DNA of 64,000 nucleotides from assembly GCA_963721585.1 (NCBI GenBank), contig CAVRJN010000001.1, positions 248,001-312,000 on the forward strand, in the 5' to 3' direction. The translations under genes were made by a program, and so were the position numbers. Under the pieces are notes generated by a model. The model was not told the origin of the DNA. It ran no database searches and saw nothing but the letters and a program-made list of their open reading frames with translations. Every line of letters starts with the position of its first letter. Position 1 is the first letter of the stretch. Source of the stretch: Bog-473 sp963721585. Lineage in GTDB: Bacteria; Actinomycetota; Acidimicrobiia; Acidimicrobiales; RAAP-2. Shown here piece by piece: positions 10,047 to 18,099 of the stretch.

Positions 10047-11001
10047 GCGCCGCAAGGTCGTCGTCATCGGGAGCGGGCCGGCGGGCCTCACCGCCGCCCT
10101 CTATTCGGCGCGGGCCCAGCTCGAACCCCTGGTCATCGAGGGTGAGCCCTCGTCCACGAGCGACCAGCCCGGCGGCCAGCTGATGCTGACCACCGACGTG
10201 GAGAACTACCCCGGCTTCGTCGACGGCGTCATGGGCCCCGACCTCATGGGGATGATGCGGGCCCAGGCCCTGCGCTTCGAGGCCGAGCTGCGTACCGCGA
10301 AGGTCAGCCGCGTCGATCTCGCGCCGTGGCCCTTCGAGGTCTGGATCGGCGACCCCGGGCCGGACGAGCCCACGGTCCTGGCCGACACGCTCATCGTGGC
10401 CACCGGTGCGCGCTCCCTCATGCTCGGCTGCCCCAACGAGGAACGCCTCCTCGGCTACGGCGTCTCGACCTGCGCCACGTGCGATGGTTTCTTCTTTCGC
10501 GAGCAGCACATCGCAGTGGCCGGTGGCGGCGACTCCGCGCTGGAGGAAGCGATCTTCCTGACCCGCTTCGCCTCCAAGGTCACCGTGATCCACCGGCGTG
10601 ACGAGCTGCGCGCCTCCAAGATCATGCAAGAACGCGCCTTCGCCAACCCAAAGATCGAATTCCGGTGGAATTCGGTCATTACCGGGGTGCTCGGCGACAC
10701 CAAGGTCAGCGGGGTCGAACTGCGCGACACCGTGACCGGCGAGGAATCCGAGCTCGGTGTGAGCGGGCTCTTCGTGGCCATCGGGCACGAACCCAACAGT
10801 TCCCTGTTCAAGGGTCAGCTCGAGCTGGAAGCCAACGGGTACGTCCGGACCTTCGACGGCACGACCCGGACCAGCGTGGACGGGGTCTTCGCCGCCGGGG
10901 ACGTGCAGGACCACTACTACCGCCAGGCCATCACCTCGGCCGGGTCCGGCTGCATGGCCTCCATCGATGCCGAGCGCTGGCTCGAAGAGCGCGGGGAATG
11001 A
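10039..11001 (+). CDS. trxB: Thioredoxin-disulfide reductase
   Basis: NADPH- and FAD-dependent enzyme that reduces thioredoxin. The 320-residue length is standard. The FAD site is VVVIGSGPAGLTAALYSARA. The redox pair is CATC in YGVSTCATCDGFFF, the NADPH site is VAVAGGGDSALEEAIFL, and the C-terminal FAD motif is DGVFAAGDVQDHYYRQA. The ATG at 10039 is preferred over the GTG at 10024, because it leaves the usual short N-terminus. trxA follows 54 bp downstream, as in other actinobacterial origin blocks. Confidence 0.96.
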   Translation: MPERRKVVVIGSGPAGLTAALYSARAQLEPLVIEGEPSSTSDQPGGQLMLTTDVENYPGFVDGVMGPDLMGMMRAQALRFEAELRTAKVSRVDLAPWPFEVWIGDPGPDEPTVLADTLIVATGARSLMLGCPNEERLLGYGVSTCATCDGFFFREQHIAVAGGGDSALEEAIFLTRFASKVTVIHRRDELRASKIMQERAFANPKIEFRWNSVITGVLGDTKVSGVELRDTVTGEESELGVSGLFVAIGHEPNSSLFKGQLELEANGYVRTFDGTTRTSVDGVFAAGDVQDHYYRQAITSAGSGCMASIDAERWLEERGE

Positions 11002-11055
11002 GCCGGGAACAGAAACGGGTGGGTGGACGTTGCACCGTCTGACAAGGAGATTGCC

Positions 11056-11382
11056 ATGAGCGAGAAGATCGAGACCCTCACCGACGCTACCTTTGACGAG
11101 CATGTCAAAGCTTCGGACGTCCCCGTACTGGTGGACTTCTGGGCGGAATGGTGCGGCCCGTGCAAGATGATCTCCCCGGTGTTGGAGGAGATCGCGGAGG
11201 AGCAGGCCGGGAAGATCCGGATCGGCAAGCTCAACATCGACGACAACCTGGACGTGACCCGTCGGTTCGACGTGATGAGCATTCCAACGCTGATCCTGTT
11301 CAAGGACGGGGAGCCCGCGGTACGCCTGATCGGGGCGAAGCCCAAGGGCCAGCTGCTCGAAGAGATCTCGGCCTACCTGTAG
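11056..11382 (+). CDS. trxA: Thioredoxin
   Basis: A small cytoplasmic dithiol reductant. The 108-residue protein has the classic active site WAEWCGPCKMISPVL and the cis-proline segment DVMSIPTLILF. The ATG at 11056 is chosen because AAGGAGA lies 8 bases upstream. A GTG at 11023 would add an untypical leader. It is the substrate of the adjacent trxB product. The cwlM-like gene begins directly after its stop. Confidence 0.97.
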   Translation: MSEKIETLTDATFDEHVKASDVPVLVDFWAEWCGPCKMISPVLEEIAEEQAGKIRIGKLNIDDNLDVTRRFDVMSIPTLILFKDGEPAVRLIGAKPKGQLLEEISAYL

Positions 11383-11384
11383 GC

Positions 11385-12356
11385 CTGCCCCTCGCCGTCG
11401 GGGACCGTGGTGACGCGGTCTCCGACGTGCAGCACCGCTTGGCCGCCGTTCTGCCGGGCACGCCCGTCGAAGCCGACGGCATCTTCGGACCGGGCACCCG
11501 GGCCGCGCTGGAGGCCTTCCAGCGCCTCCGCGGCCTCCGCGTCGACGGCGTCTGCGGCGCCCAGACCTGGAATACCCTGGTGGAAGCCGGTTTCCGGATG
11601 GGTGACCGCTTCCTCTACCGCCGGACCCCCATGTTGCGGGGTGACGACGTGGCGGAGCTGCAGCAGCGCCTCTGCACGCTGGGCTTCGATACCGGCCGGG
11701 TCGACGGGATCTTTGGCGACGCCACCGTCCAGGCTCTGGACGAGTTCCAGCGCAACGCCGGCCTCCCCGTCGACGGCATCGTCGGTGGCGCCACGCTGCT
11801 GGAGCTGCTGCGCTTGGAGAGCCGCCACCACGAGCCCGCTCTCGTCTCTGCCGTGCGGGCCCGGGCGGCCTTGCGCAACGCCCCCCCCACCTTGCGCGGC
11901 CGCCACATCGCCGTGGGCGAGAGCGGCGGGCTGGGTAGTGTCACCAGAGCGTTCCGGCGCCGGCTGAACTGGGGCGGTATCCGTGTGACCGAGCTCCACC
12001 ACCCCGACGACGCCGTCCAGGCCAAGGAGGCCAACGAGCTCGGGGTCGACGTCTTCGTGGGCCTCCGGCTCAATCCCTCGACCTCAGGGTGTCGGACCGC
12101 GTACTGGTCCGGACGCCATGACGAGTCACTGGGAGGGCGCCGGCTGGCCGAGCTGGTTCAAGCCGCGATTCCCGAGGCGCTGGGCGTCACTGATGCCGGC
12201 GTGCACGGGATGTCCGTGCCCCTGCTGCGCGAGACGCGCATGCCTGCAGTGCTGATCGAGGTGGGGCCGGCCAGCCGGGTGGTCGAGGGTACGCCGGCAC
12301 TCACCGCCGCCCTGGCCTCCGCCCTCGGCCGCTGGGCCGACGCCTCCTGGGATTGA
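11385..12356 (+). CDS. cwlM: CwlM-like protein: two peptidoglycan-binding domains plus degenerate amidase_3 domain
   Basis: About 323 residues without a signal peptide. Two PG_binding_1 repeats are clear: VGDRGDAVSDVQHRL through AFQRLRGLRVDG, and RGDDVAELQQRLCTLGF through EFQRNAGLPVDG. An N-acetylmuramoyl-L-alanine amidase fold follows, but its zinc ligands seem lost. The usual DPGHGG reads VGESGG and the usual SIHAN reads VGLRLN; only the late Glu (PAVLIEVGPAS) remains. Mycobacterial CwlM, in the same place, is a cytoplasmic regulator of MurA and not an amidase. The start is uncertain: the first usual in-frame codon, GTG at 11427, cuts into the first repeat. A CTG at 11385, 2 bp after trxA, keeps it whole. 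Confidence 0.8.
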   Translation: MPLAVGDRGDAVSDVQHRLAAVLPGTPVEADGIFGPGTRAALEAFQRLRGLRVDGVCGAQTWNTLVEAGFRMGDRFLYRRTPMLRGDDVAELQQRLCTLGFDTGRVDGIFGDATVQALDEFQRNAGLPVDGIVGGATLLELLRLESRHHEPALVSAVRARAALRNAPPTLRGRHIAVGESGGLGSVTRAFRRRLNWGGIRVTELHHPDDAVQAKEANELGVDVFVGLRLNPSTSGCRTAYWSGRHDESLGGRRLAELVQAAIPEALGVTDAGVHGMSVPLLRETRMPAVLIEVGPASRVVEGTPALTAALASALGRWADASWD

Positions 12357-12369
12357 TTACAGGTAATCA
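12354..12369. repeat. 16-bp palindrome at the cwlM stop codon
   Basis: TGATTACAGGTAATCA has 7-bp perfect arms around AG and includes the cwlM TGA. It lies between convergent genes. It has no T-tract, so a classical intrinsic terminator is unlikely. It could be a protein-binding site. Confidence 0.5.
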
Positions 12370-12466
12370 CTACGCCCGAAAAAGTCACCCGCGTGCCGAT
12401 CTGACAGCGCCGCGGACCTGGCGACCGTTACGCGATCAATGCTTCCGGTAGATGAACCAAGTGACA

Positions 12467-12495
12467 ATCCACAACGTCATGCACAGGTTGTGGAT
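12467..12495. repeat. Inverted pair of DnaA-box-like sites between cwlM and parB
   Basis: ATCCACAAC (12467-12475) and GTTGTGGAT (12487-12495) form a perfect 9-bp inverted repeat with an 11-bp spacer. Each arm contains the TTGTGGAT/ATCCACAA core of a DnaA box. The pair sits 33 bp past the parB stop, about 8 kb from the dnaA-dnaN gap. DnaA binding is inferred; it might equally be an RNA hairpin at the ends of the two convergent genes. Confidence 0.5.
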
Positions 12496-12527
12496 GAAGC
12501 TGTACCGCCCCTTCACGGTTGCGTGAA

Positions 12528-13481
12528 CTATGTGACGACTCCGTCACCGACCATGGCCCGGTAGATCCGCTCGAGGTCCTCGAGGGTGGCGAACTCGACC
12601 ACCAACCGACCCCGCCGGTTCTGGATATCCACCTTGACCCGGGTGTTGAGGTACGTCGACAGCAGGTCCTCGAGCTCCAGCACACCGGGCTCCGGCAGCT
12701 TCCGTACGGTCGGCCGCCGCCCAACCGAAGGGGTAACACCTGAGGTCATACCATCCGTGGAGGATGCGGCCTCGGTCACTTCCGGCGTGTCGGGGACGAC
12801 ACGGAGCTCGGATCCTCCCTGGCGCACCAGGTCTTCCACCGCTCGAACCGTCAACCCCTGCTCGATGATTTGATCGACCATCCTTTCCTGCAGGGCCCGG
12901 TCGGGCGTCCCGAGCAGCGCCCGGGCATGACCGGCCGAGATCGTCCGCTCCGCCAGGGCACGCTGGGCCCCGGCCGGGAGCTGGAGCAGACGCAGGGTGT
13001 TGGTCACCGTGGCCCTGCCCTTGCCCATTCGGGTCGCCACCTGCTCGTGGGTCAAGCCGAACTCGTCGATGAGCTGCTGGAAGGCCGCGGCCTCCTCCAG
13101 GGCATTGAGGTCGACCCGGTGGAGGTTCTCGACCAGCGCCTGCTCCAGGCTGGCGACATCGTCGGCCACCTGCACCAGCACAGGGATGGTCTGCAGGCCG
13201 GCCCGGCGCGCCGCTCGCCAGCGCCGTTCCCCCGCGATGAGCTCGTAGCTGTCCTCTTCACCCTCGAGCTGACGCACGAGGACAGGCTGGAGCAGACCGA
13301 CCTCCCGGATGGAGGCCGCCAGTGACCCCATCGACTCCTCGTCGAAGTGGCTCCGGGGCTGGTAGGCGTTGGGGCGGATGTGCGAAATCGGCACCACCCG
13401 GAGAAGGGAGTCGGACTCCCCCGTCGCCTCACCCGGTATCAGGGCACTGAGGCCCTTACCGAGACCGCTGCGGCGCGCCAT
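12528..13481 (-). CDS. parB: Chromosome-partitioning protein ParB
   Basis: A CTP-dependent DNA clamp that loads at parS and spreads to organise the origin region. The 317-residue protein has the start RRSGLGKGLSALIPG. The CTP-binding Arg box is IAGERRWRAARRAGL. The helix-turn-helix is LTHEQVATRMGKGRATVTNTLRL, and the C-terminal dimerisation part ends RRGRLVVEFATLEDLERIYRAM. The start overlaps the 3' end of parA by 26 bp, so the pair is an operon. Two parS sites lie just upstream of parA. Confidence 0.96.
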   Translation of the reverse strand: MARRSGLGKGLSALIPGEATGESDSLLRVVPISHIRPNAYQPRSHFDEESMGSLAASIREVGLLQPVLVRQLEGEEDSYELIAGERRWRAARRAGLQTIPVLVQVADDVASLEQALVENLHRVDLNALEEAAAFQQLIDEFGLTHEQVATRMGKGRATVTNTLRLLQLPAGAQRALAERTISAGHARALLGTPDRALQERMVDQIIEQGLTVRAVEDLVRQGGSELRVVPDTPEVTEAASSTDGMTSGVTPSVGRRPTVRKLPEPGVLELEDLLSTYLNTRVKVDIQNRRGRLVVEFATLEDLERIYRAMVGDGVVT

Positions 13482-14817
13482 TGCTCACCTCCTTGGCCAG
13501 CTCGCGGTAGGCCACGGCGCCCCGCGAGGCAGGATCGAACACCGTGATGGGTTGCCCGAAAGAGGGCGCCTCGGAGAGGCGGACCGTGCGCGGGATGACC
13601 GCGCGGCAGACTCGTCCGGAGAAGTGCTCGCGCACCTCGTTGGCCACGTCCACCGAGAGCCGGGTCCGGGCGTCGAACATTGTCAACACAATTGTGCTGA
13701 CCTCCAGGGTTTGGTTCAAGTTGGTCGAGACCAGGTTCACGTTGCGCAACAGCTGGCTCAGACCCTCGAGTGCGTAGTACTCGCACTGAATGGGGACGAG
13801 CACCTCATCGGCCGCGGCGAGGCCATTGACGGTGATGAGGCCCAGCGACGGCGGGCAGTCGATCAGCACGAAGTCGAAGTCGTCGACGACGGTGTCGATG
13901 GCTCGCTTCAGCTTCAGCTCACGGCTGAAGGCCGGCACGAGCTCGATCTCGACGCCCGCCAGGTCGATGGTGGCCGGCGCGACAAAGAGGTTCTTGACGC
14001 TCGTGGGCTCAATGCAGTCCTCGAGCGGCTGGTCCCGCATGATCACGTCATACATGGACAGCTCGAAGTTCCGCGCCTCCACGCCCAGCCCGGTGGTGGC
14101 GTTGCCCTGAGGGTCGAGATCGATCACCAGCACCCTGTAGTCGAGCTCGGCCAGTGCAGCCCCAAGGTTGACGGTGGTCGTTGTCTTGCCCACGCCACCC
14201 TTCTGGTTGGCGATGGCGATGATCCGCGGCAGCTCCCGCTGCTCCGGTTTGGACCCGTTGAGCAAGTCCGTGGCGTCGTTGCCGATGGAGGGCGCCCGCA
14301 TTGCGTGTTTGGGCACAGAGGAAACTGGTTCGGCGACCTTTCGCTCAGGAACCTCGGGCGAGGCAACCTCGGGAACCGCAACCGGCGGTGCGGCAACCGG
14401 TGCGGTGGTCTCGGGTCCGGCTGTCTCGAGTGCACTTTCGGGTGCCGCGGTCTGCGGTCCGGCAGGCGCACGCACCTCGGGGGTTTCAGCCGGGGGCGCT
14501 ACCGACTCAATGGGCGGGGGAGTCGGTACGGGCTCCTGCACGCCGGGGGACCCATCCCCGGCCAGATGTGCAGGCTCGCCGCCCGGAGGAGCGGTCTCCG
14601 GTGGCGGCGGGGAGCTCTGGGGAGAAGGTGTCGCATCGCCCGCATTGTGGGCCTGGGGAGCAGGTGGCGTCCGTTCGTCCTGGACGGGCTCGATGATCGG
14701 GTTCGTAACCGGATCCGCAGCAGGGGAGCCGTCCTCATCGTAATCGTAGGGGGCGACCCGGGACTCCCCTGGACCTCCTGGCTCAGCGGAGTCTTTGTCC
14801 CTACGTCGAATGCGCAT
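13456..14817 (-). CDS. parA: Chromosome-partitioning ATPase ParA with long disordered N-terminus
   Basis: A Walker-type ATPase that moves ParB-parS complexes over the nucleoid. The catalytic part begins near residue 195 with the deviant Walker A NQKGGVGKTTTTVNLGAAL, then VLVIDLDPQGNATTG, DFVLIDCPPSLG, and PRTVRLSEAPSFGQPI. It is about 260 residues, the normal size. Unusually, about 190 residues precede it. They are rich in Pro, Ala, Glu and Ser (SPPPPETAPPGG, APVAAPPVAVPEV) and look unstructured. A real start closer to the ATPase cannot be excluded, for example the Met of HAMRAPSIGND. The reading frame and codon use stay consistent through the extension. Confidence 0.93.
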   Translation of the reverse strand: MRIRRRDKDSAEPGGPGESRVAPYDYDEDGSPAADPVTNPIIEPVQDERTPPAPQAHNAGDATPSPQSSPPPPETAPPGGEPAHLAGDGSPGVQEPVPTPPPIESVAPPAETPEVRAPAGPQTAAPESALETAGPETTAPVAAPPVAVPEVASPEVPERKVAEPVSSVPKHAMRAPSIGNDATDLLNGSKPEQRELPRIIAIANQKGGVGKTTTTVNLGAALAELDYRVLVIDLDPQGNATTGLGVEARNFELSMYDVIMRDQPLEDCIEPTSVKNLFVAPATIDLAGVEIELVPAFSRELKLKRAIDTVVDDFDFVLIDCPPSLGLITVNGLAAADEVLVPIQCEYYALEGLSQLLRNVNLVSTNLNQTLEVSTIVLTMFDARTRLSVDVANEVREHFSGRVCRAVIPRTVRLSEAPSFGQPITVFDPASRGAVAYRELAKEVSNGAPQRSR

Positions 14818-14892
14818 CAGATAGGACTCCCGAAACGCCAGCGCACGGCGCCTATCCTGGCCTGCCGGAGGCCCAAGGTCAAGAGTTGAGGT

Positions 14893-14908
14893 TGTTCCAC
14901 GTGAAACA
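14893..14908. promoter_or_regulatory. parS site 1
   Basis: TGTTCCACGTGAAACA fits the bacterial parS consensus TGTTNCACGTGAAACA at every defined position. It lies 76 bp upstream of parA. ParB loads here. Confidence 0.95.
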
Positions 14909-14940
14909 ACACCCGCACAACTCGGTTAATTCCATTCCGC

Positions 14941-14956
14941 CGTTTCACGTGGAACA
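14941..14956. promoter_or_regulatory. parS site 2
   Basis: CGTTTCACGTGGAACA, read on the minus strand, gives TGTTCCACGTGAAACG. This is the parS consensus with one end mismatch. It lies 48 bp from site 1 in opposite orientation. Confidence 0.92.
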
Positions 14957-15209
14957 TCTTCCGGTCACGGTCGCTGGCGTCGCACCCGCCTCACTCCTGC
15001 ACCTCGAGACTGGGCCGGGAGGTTTTCTCGAGCCCTATCCGGTGACGGGAAGGGGTCAGGGACGGCAGGGGCCAGGGACGGCAGTTGAGCCCGAGGAGCT
15101 GCCGCTCCGCAGAGGCTCCCATCTCTGGCGCTGGGCACTGTTTACCGTACCGGATGGGCGACGATCACAGATTCGTCTTCTCCGGGGCGGGGGCTGGGAA
15201 GGGGAGTGG

Positions 15210-15872
15210 TCAGAACAACGGCTTCTTGGCCGGGACTCCGTTGCGCCGGGGGAAGCGTTCGGGGCACGTCTGTCGTTGGCGCAAGGTGCGGTACTCGAAA
15301 CCCTCATGGATCACCTCGGCCGGCTCCAGCCCCAATTGGCGCAATGGCTCCGGCGGCCAACGCGTGCCCCGACGGTCCTCGCCCTCCACGCGCGGGGGCT
15401 CCGAGACGAGCAGCCAGCCGCCGACCTTGAGGAGTGGGGCGGCGCACTCGGCCAGCACGGCCGGCCGACCGAAGGAGCGAGCCAGGACCCCGTCGAAAGC
15501 AGCCCTCGAGCCCGGCTCTCGTCCGCACACTTCGGCCCGCTCCTCCAGGACGAAGACGCGGCCCCCGAGCTCCAGGCGCTCCACAGCCCGGCGGAGGAAC
15601 GCAGCCCGGCGGCCATTGGCCTCCAGGAGCGCCACGGTGATCTCGGGCCACTCCGTCGCCACGACGAGCCCCGGAAGGCCGCCCCCCGAACCGAGATCCA
15701 CGAGGCGTCCCGCACCATTTTCAGACAGACGGCGGGCGATAGCGGCGAATCCCTGGGCGTGCCGGATCTGCGGATCGAGGGGACCGGGTCCCAGGAAGCC
15801 CATGGAGCGAGCTTCAGTCAGGAGCTCGTGCAAGGGAGTGGGGGAGTGACCCCCATCGTCGGCGCCGGGCAC
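15210..15872 (-). CDS. rsmG: 16S rRNA (guanine-N7) methyltransferase RsmG
   Basis: Methylates N7 of G527 (E. coli numbering) in 16S rRNA using S-adenosylmethionine; known in older literature as GidB. The 220-residue length is normal. The SAM-binding loop is RLVDLGSGGGLPGLVVA, preceded by a HAQGFAAIARR helix. VALLEANGRRAAFLRRAV and GVLARSFGRPAVLAEC follow the family pattern. It ends in a basic tail. It lies 10 bp behind khpB on the same strand, within the yidD-yidC-khpB-rsmG operon. Confidence 0.93.
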   Translation of the reverse strand: MPGADDGGHSPTPLHELLTEARSMGFLGPGPLDPQIRHAQGFAAIARRLSENGAGRLVDLGSGGGLPGLVVATEWPEITVALLEANGRRAAFLRRAVERLELGGRVFVLEERAEVCGREPGSRAAFDGVLARSFGRPAVLAECAAPLLKVGGWLLVSEPPRVEGEDRRGTRWPPEPLRQLGLEPAEVIHEGFEYRTLRQRQTCPERFPRRNGVPAKKPLF

Positions 15873-15882
15873 CGGCGCCGGG

Positions 15883-16905
15883 TCAGCCCGCTGGCGCGAT
15901 GACGATATGACGGTTGGGGTCTTCGCCCTCTGAGCGAGTCTCGACCCCGGGCATCTCGTTGATGGCGTCGTGCACGGCCTTGCGGTCGGCCGGGCTCATG
16001 GGCTCGAGCGCCTTTTCCTGACCCGAGGCCAGGACTTCTTCCGCTATCTGCACGCTGAACCGCTTGAGGGCGGCCGAGCGCCGCTCCCGATACCCCGCCA
16101 CGTCGACCAGGATCCGATCGGTGCGAGACGGGCATTGGCGCTGCACCACCGCCCGGGTGAGGTCCTGCAGGGCGGCGAGGGTCGACCCGCGCGGGCCGAC
16201 CAGGATGCCGAGATCTTCACCGAGAGCGGCGATCTCGACCGTGTCCTCGTCGAGCAGGCGGGTCTCGACCGAACCCTCCATGCCGAATTCACTCAGGAGG
16301 TCGGCCACGAACGCTCGCCCGACCTCGCCCTGCTCTTCGAGCGTCATTCCCTCGGCCATATCCTCTGTCTCCTTTGCTTCGGTGCTCCGTCGCGGAGCTT
16401 TCTCGGGTGACGGCCCCCCCGAACCGTTCCTCGAGCCTGCGGCCGACGCCACACCGGTGGTCGTGGCCTTGCTGCGATTGCGCCGGCGCCGGGCCGAGCG
16501 GCTGGTGCCGCTTCCCGTGCCTGCCGTCGTTGTGCCTGACCCGTTCGTGCCGCCTGCCCCGGAACGGCCCGAGTCTGCATCGTTGGTGCTGCCGGTTTCC
16601 CGGCCACCATCGCCCGCCGACGATCGTTGGCCGCCCTGGCGGTTGCCTTGGCCCCCTTGACCCCTTTGGCCGCCTTGGCCAGATCGGCCCCCACCGCTGC
16701 GCCGGGACCGCTCCCGGCGAGGCCGGGCCCCGACCGGACGGACCCGCGCCCGCACCCTGGCCTCGACCCGGACACGCCCGAAGAGCCCCGTCTTCGGCTC
16801 GTCGACCACGATCACCTCGGCATCGCCGGCGGCCACCCCCAGCTGGTCCAGTGCTTGTTCGGTCGCTTCTTCGACGGTCTTACCCGCCACCTCAACCCAC
16901 TCCAC
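15883..16905 (-). CDS. khpB: RNA-binding protein KhpB/Jag (Jag_N, KH, R3H)
   Basis: A 340-residue RNA-binding protein linked in other bacteria to cell elongation and envelope genes. The Jag_N domain is at the N-terminus (EWVEVAGKTVEEATEQALDQ through KTGLFGRVRVEARV, residues 1-55). A Gly/Arg/Ser/Thr-rich linker covers about residues 56-190. A KH domain follows, with ILVGPRGSTLAALQDLTR. The R3H domain contains ERRSAALKRFSVQIAEEV, and the end reads NRHIVIAPAG. The linker is longer than in Firmicute Jag. The gene begins 3 bp after yidC, so the two are probably translated from one mRNA. Confidence 0.93.
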   Translation of the reverse strand: MEWVEVAGKTVEEATEQALDQLGVAAGDAEVIVVDEPKTGLFGRVRVEARVRARVRPVGARPRRERSRRSGGGRSGQGGQRGQGGQGNRQGGQRSSAGDGGRETGSTNDADSGRSGAGGTNGSGTTTAGTGSGTSRSARRRRNRSKATTTGVASAAGSRNGSGGPSPEKAPRRSTEAKETEDMAEGMTLEEQGEVGRAFVADLLSEFGMEGSVETRLLDEDTVEIAALGEDLGILVGPRGSTLAALQDLTRAVVQRQCPSRTDRILVDVAGYRERRSAALKRFSVQIAEEVLASGQEKALEPMSPADRKAVHDAINEMPGVETRSEGEDPNRHIVIAPAG

Positions 16906-16908
16906 CCG

Positions 16909-18099
16909 CTATCGAGCCTTTCTTGTTCGCTTTGCGCGCGACCGCGGATGGGACTTCGGTGCCGGAGCATCCTCGGCGCTGTCGCCGCCGCTCGCCGCTT
17001 TGCCGTTCGTCGCTCGCTTCTGGGCGGGCTTTCTCCCGTTTGTAGGCGCCCGGCCGTTCGTTTTGGCGCCATTGGCCTTGGCCGCGTTCTTCGCCGGCGG
17101 CAAGGTCGCCTTGGCAGCCGCCGTCCCGTCCGTCGCGGTCGAGGTCTTCTTGACCGCCTTCGGCGGTGGCTTCTCCTTCTCCTTGGTCTCCTTTGTCGCA
17201 CCGATCTCGCGCTCGTGTACGACCGGTGTCACCATGCCGCTCCGGAACATGAATTCCTGTGTCCCGATACGCATCGCCGATGAGACGACCATGTAAATGG
17301 TTGCTCCGGCGGGCACTCTTAGGTAAATGACACCGAAAATAATAGGGAAAAACTTCTGCATCTGTTGCATCTGCGGATTGGCCGCAGCAGCCTGCGGATT
17401 CCGACTGTTCATCTGCTTCATTTGGTAGTACTGCAGGAACATTGCAGCACCAATGAGTACCAGGTAAGGCAGGACTAATACGGCCTGGCTCGCACTTCCT
17501 GGGGTGGCATGATGCGAAAAGGGGAGGGACGACAAATCCATCCCAAACCACCAATGCATTTGGCCATTACTCGCAACCAATGCATCGTGCATTTGCGAAT
17601 TCGTTGGGATGTAACGAGGCGAGGCGCATCCGGCCTTTGCAACGCACTTCACTGTCTGTCCGGCGGCGTTGGTATATGACTGACCCTTCGGCACCAGATA
17701 CGAGAGCCCGCGGATGAGCGAGTACAGCACGATGAGGAATGGCATCTGCAGGAGACTGGGGAGGCACGCCCCGAAGGGGCTCGTCCCGTTCTCCTTGTAG
17801 AGCTTCATCATCTCCTGGTTGAGGAGCTCCCGATTCTCCGCACCCTTGTACTTGGCCTGGAGCTTCTTCATTTCGGGCTGCAGTCGCTGCATGGCCAACA
17901 TCGACTTGGTGCTCTTCACCGTGATCGGCGTCAGGGCGAGCATGATGATGATCGTCAGGCCGGTGATGGCGAAGCCGTAGTTCGGCCAGACGGCGTAGAG
18001 ACCCGCCAAGATGAGACCGAAGAGCTCGAAGAGGGGGTGGAAGATCTCTCCCACCAGCTTGAACAGGGAATTCTCGGCGAGGATGGGGTGGCTCAGCAC
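16909..18099 (-). CDS. yidC: Membrane protein insertase YidC
   Basis: Inserts and folds proteins in the cytoplasmic membrane, alone or with SecYEG. The 396 residues include the core helices, with the conserved LTPITVKSTKSMLAMQRLQPEMKKLQAKYKG split between helix and cytoplasmic loop, and NGTSPFGACLPSLLQMPFLIVLY. The later part has the FFPIIFGVIYLRVPAGATIYMV helices. From about residue 285 a Lys/Ala-rich cytoplasmic tail follows, expected to bind ribosomes. An extracellular loop of about 60 residues with two Cys (VKCVAKAGCASP) lies between helices. It overlaps yidD by 7 bp. Confidence 0.95.
   Translation of the reverse strand: MLSHPILAENSLFKLVGEIFHPLFELFGLILAGLYAVWPNYGFAITGLTIIIMLALTPITVKSTKSMLAMQRLQPEMKKLQAKYKGAENRELLNQEMMKLYKENGTSPFGACLPSLLQMPFLIVLYSLIRGLSYLVPKGQSYTNAAGQTVKCVAKAGCASPRYIPTNSQMHDALVASNGQMHWWFGMDLSSLPFSHHATPGSASQAVLVLPYLVLIGAAMFLQYYQMKQMNSRNPQAAAANPQMQQMQKFFPIIFGVIYLRVPAGATIYMVVSSAMRIGTQEFMFRSGMVTPVVHEREIGATKETKEKEKPPPKAVKKTSTATDGTAAAKATLPPAKNAAKANGAKTNGRAPTNGRKPAQKRATNGKAASGGDSAEDAPAPKSHPRSRAKRTRKAR

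Larger units (their letters stand above)
14818..15209. other. Intergenic region parA-rsmG with parS sites
   Basis: A 392-bp stretch without a gene I can support. Its left part carries the two parS sites described separately. Further right, the 12-mer CAGGGACGGCAG occurs twice (15057-15068 and 15073-15084). A pair of CTCGAG palindromes frames 15003-15032. This segment therefore serves as the centromere-like element beside parA. Confidence 0.6.

Noticed and set aside
14886..15902. 338-codon plus-strand frame opposite rsmG
   Set aside because: It is antisense to a clear RsmG and covers the parS sites; composition is typical of a GC-rich shadow frame.
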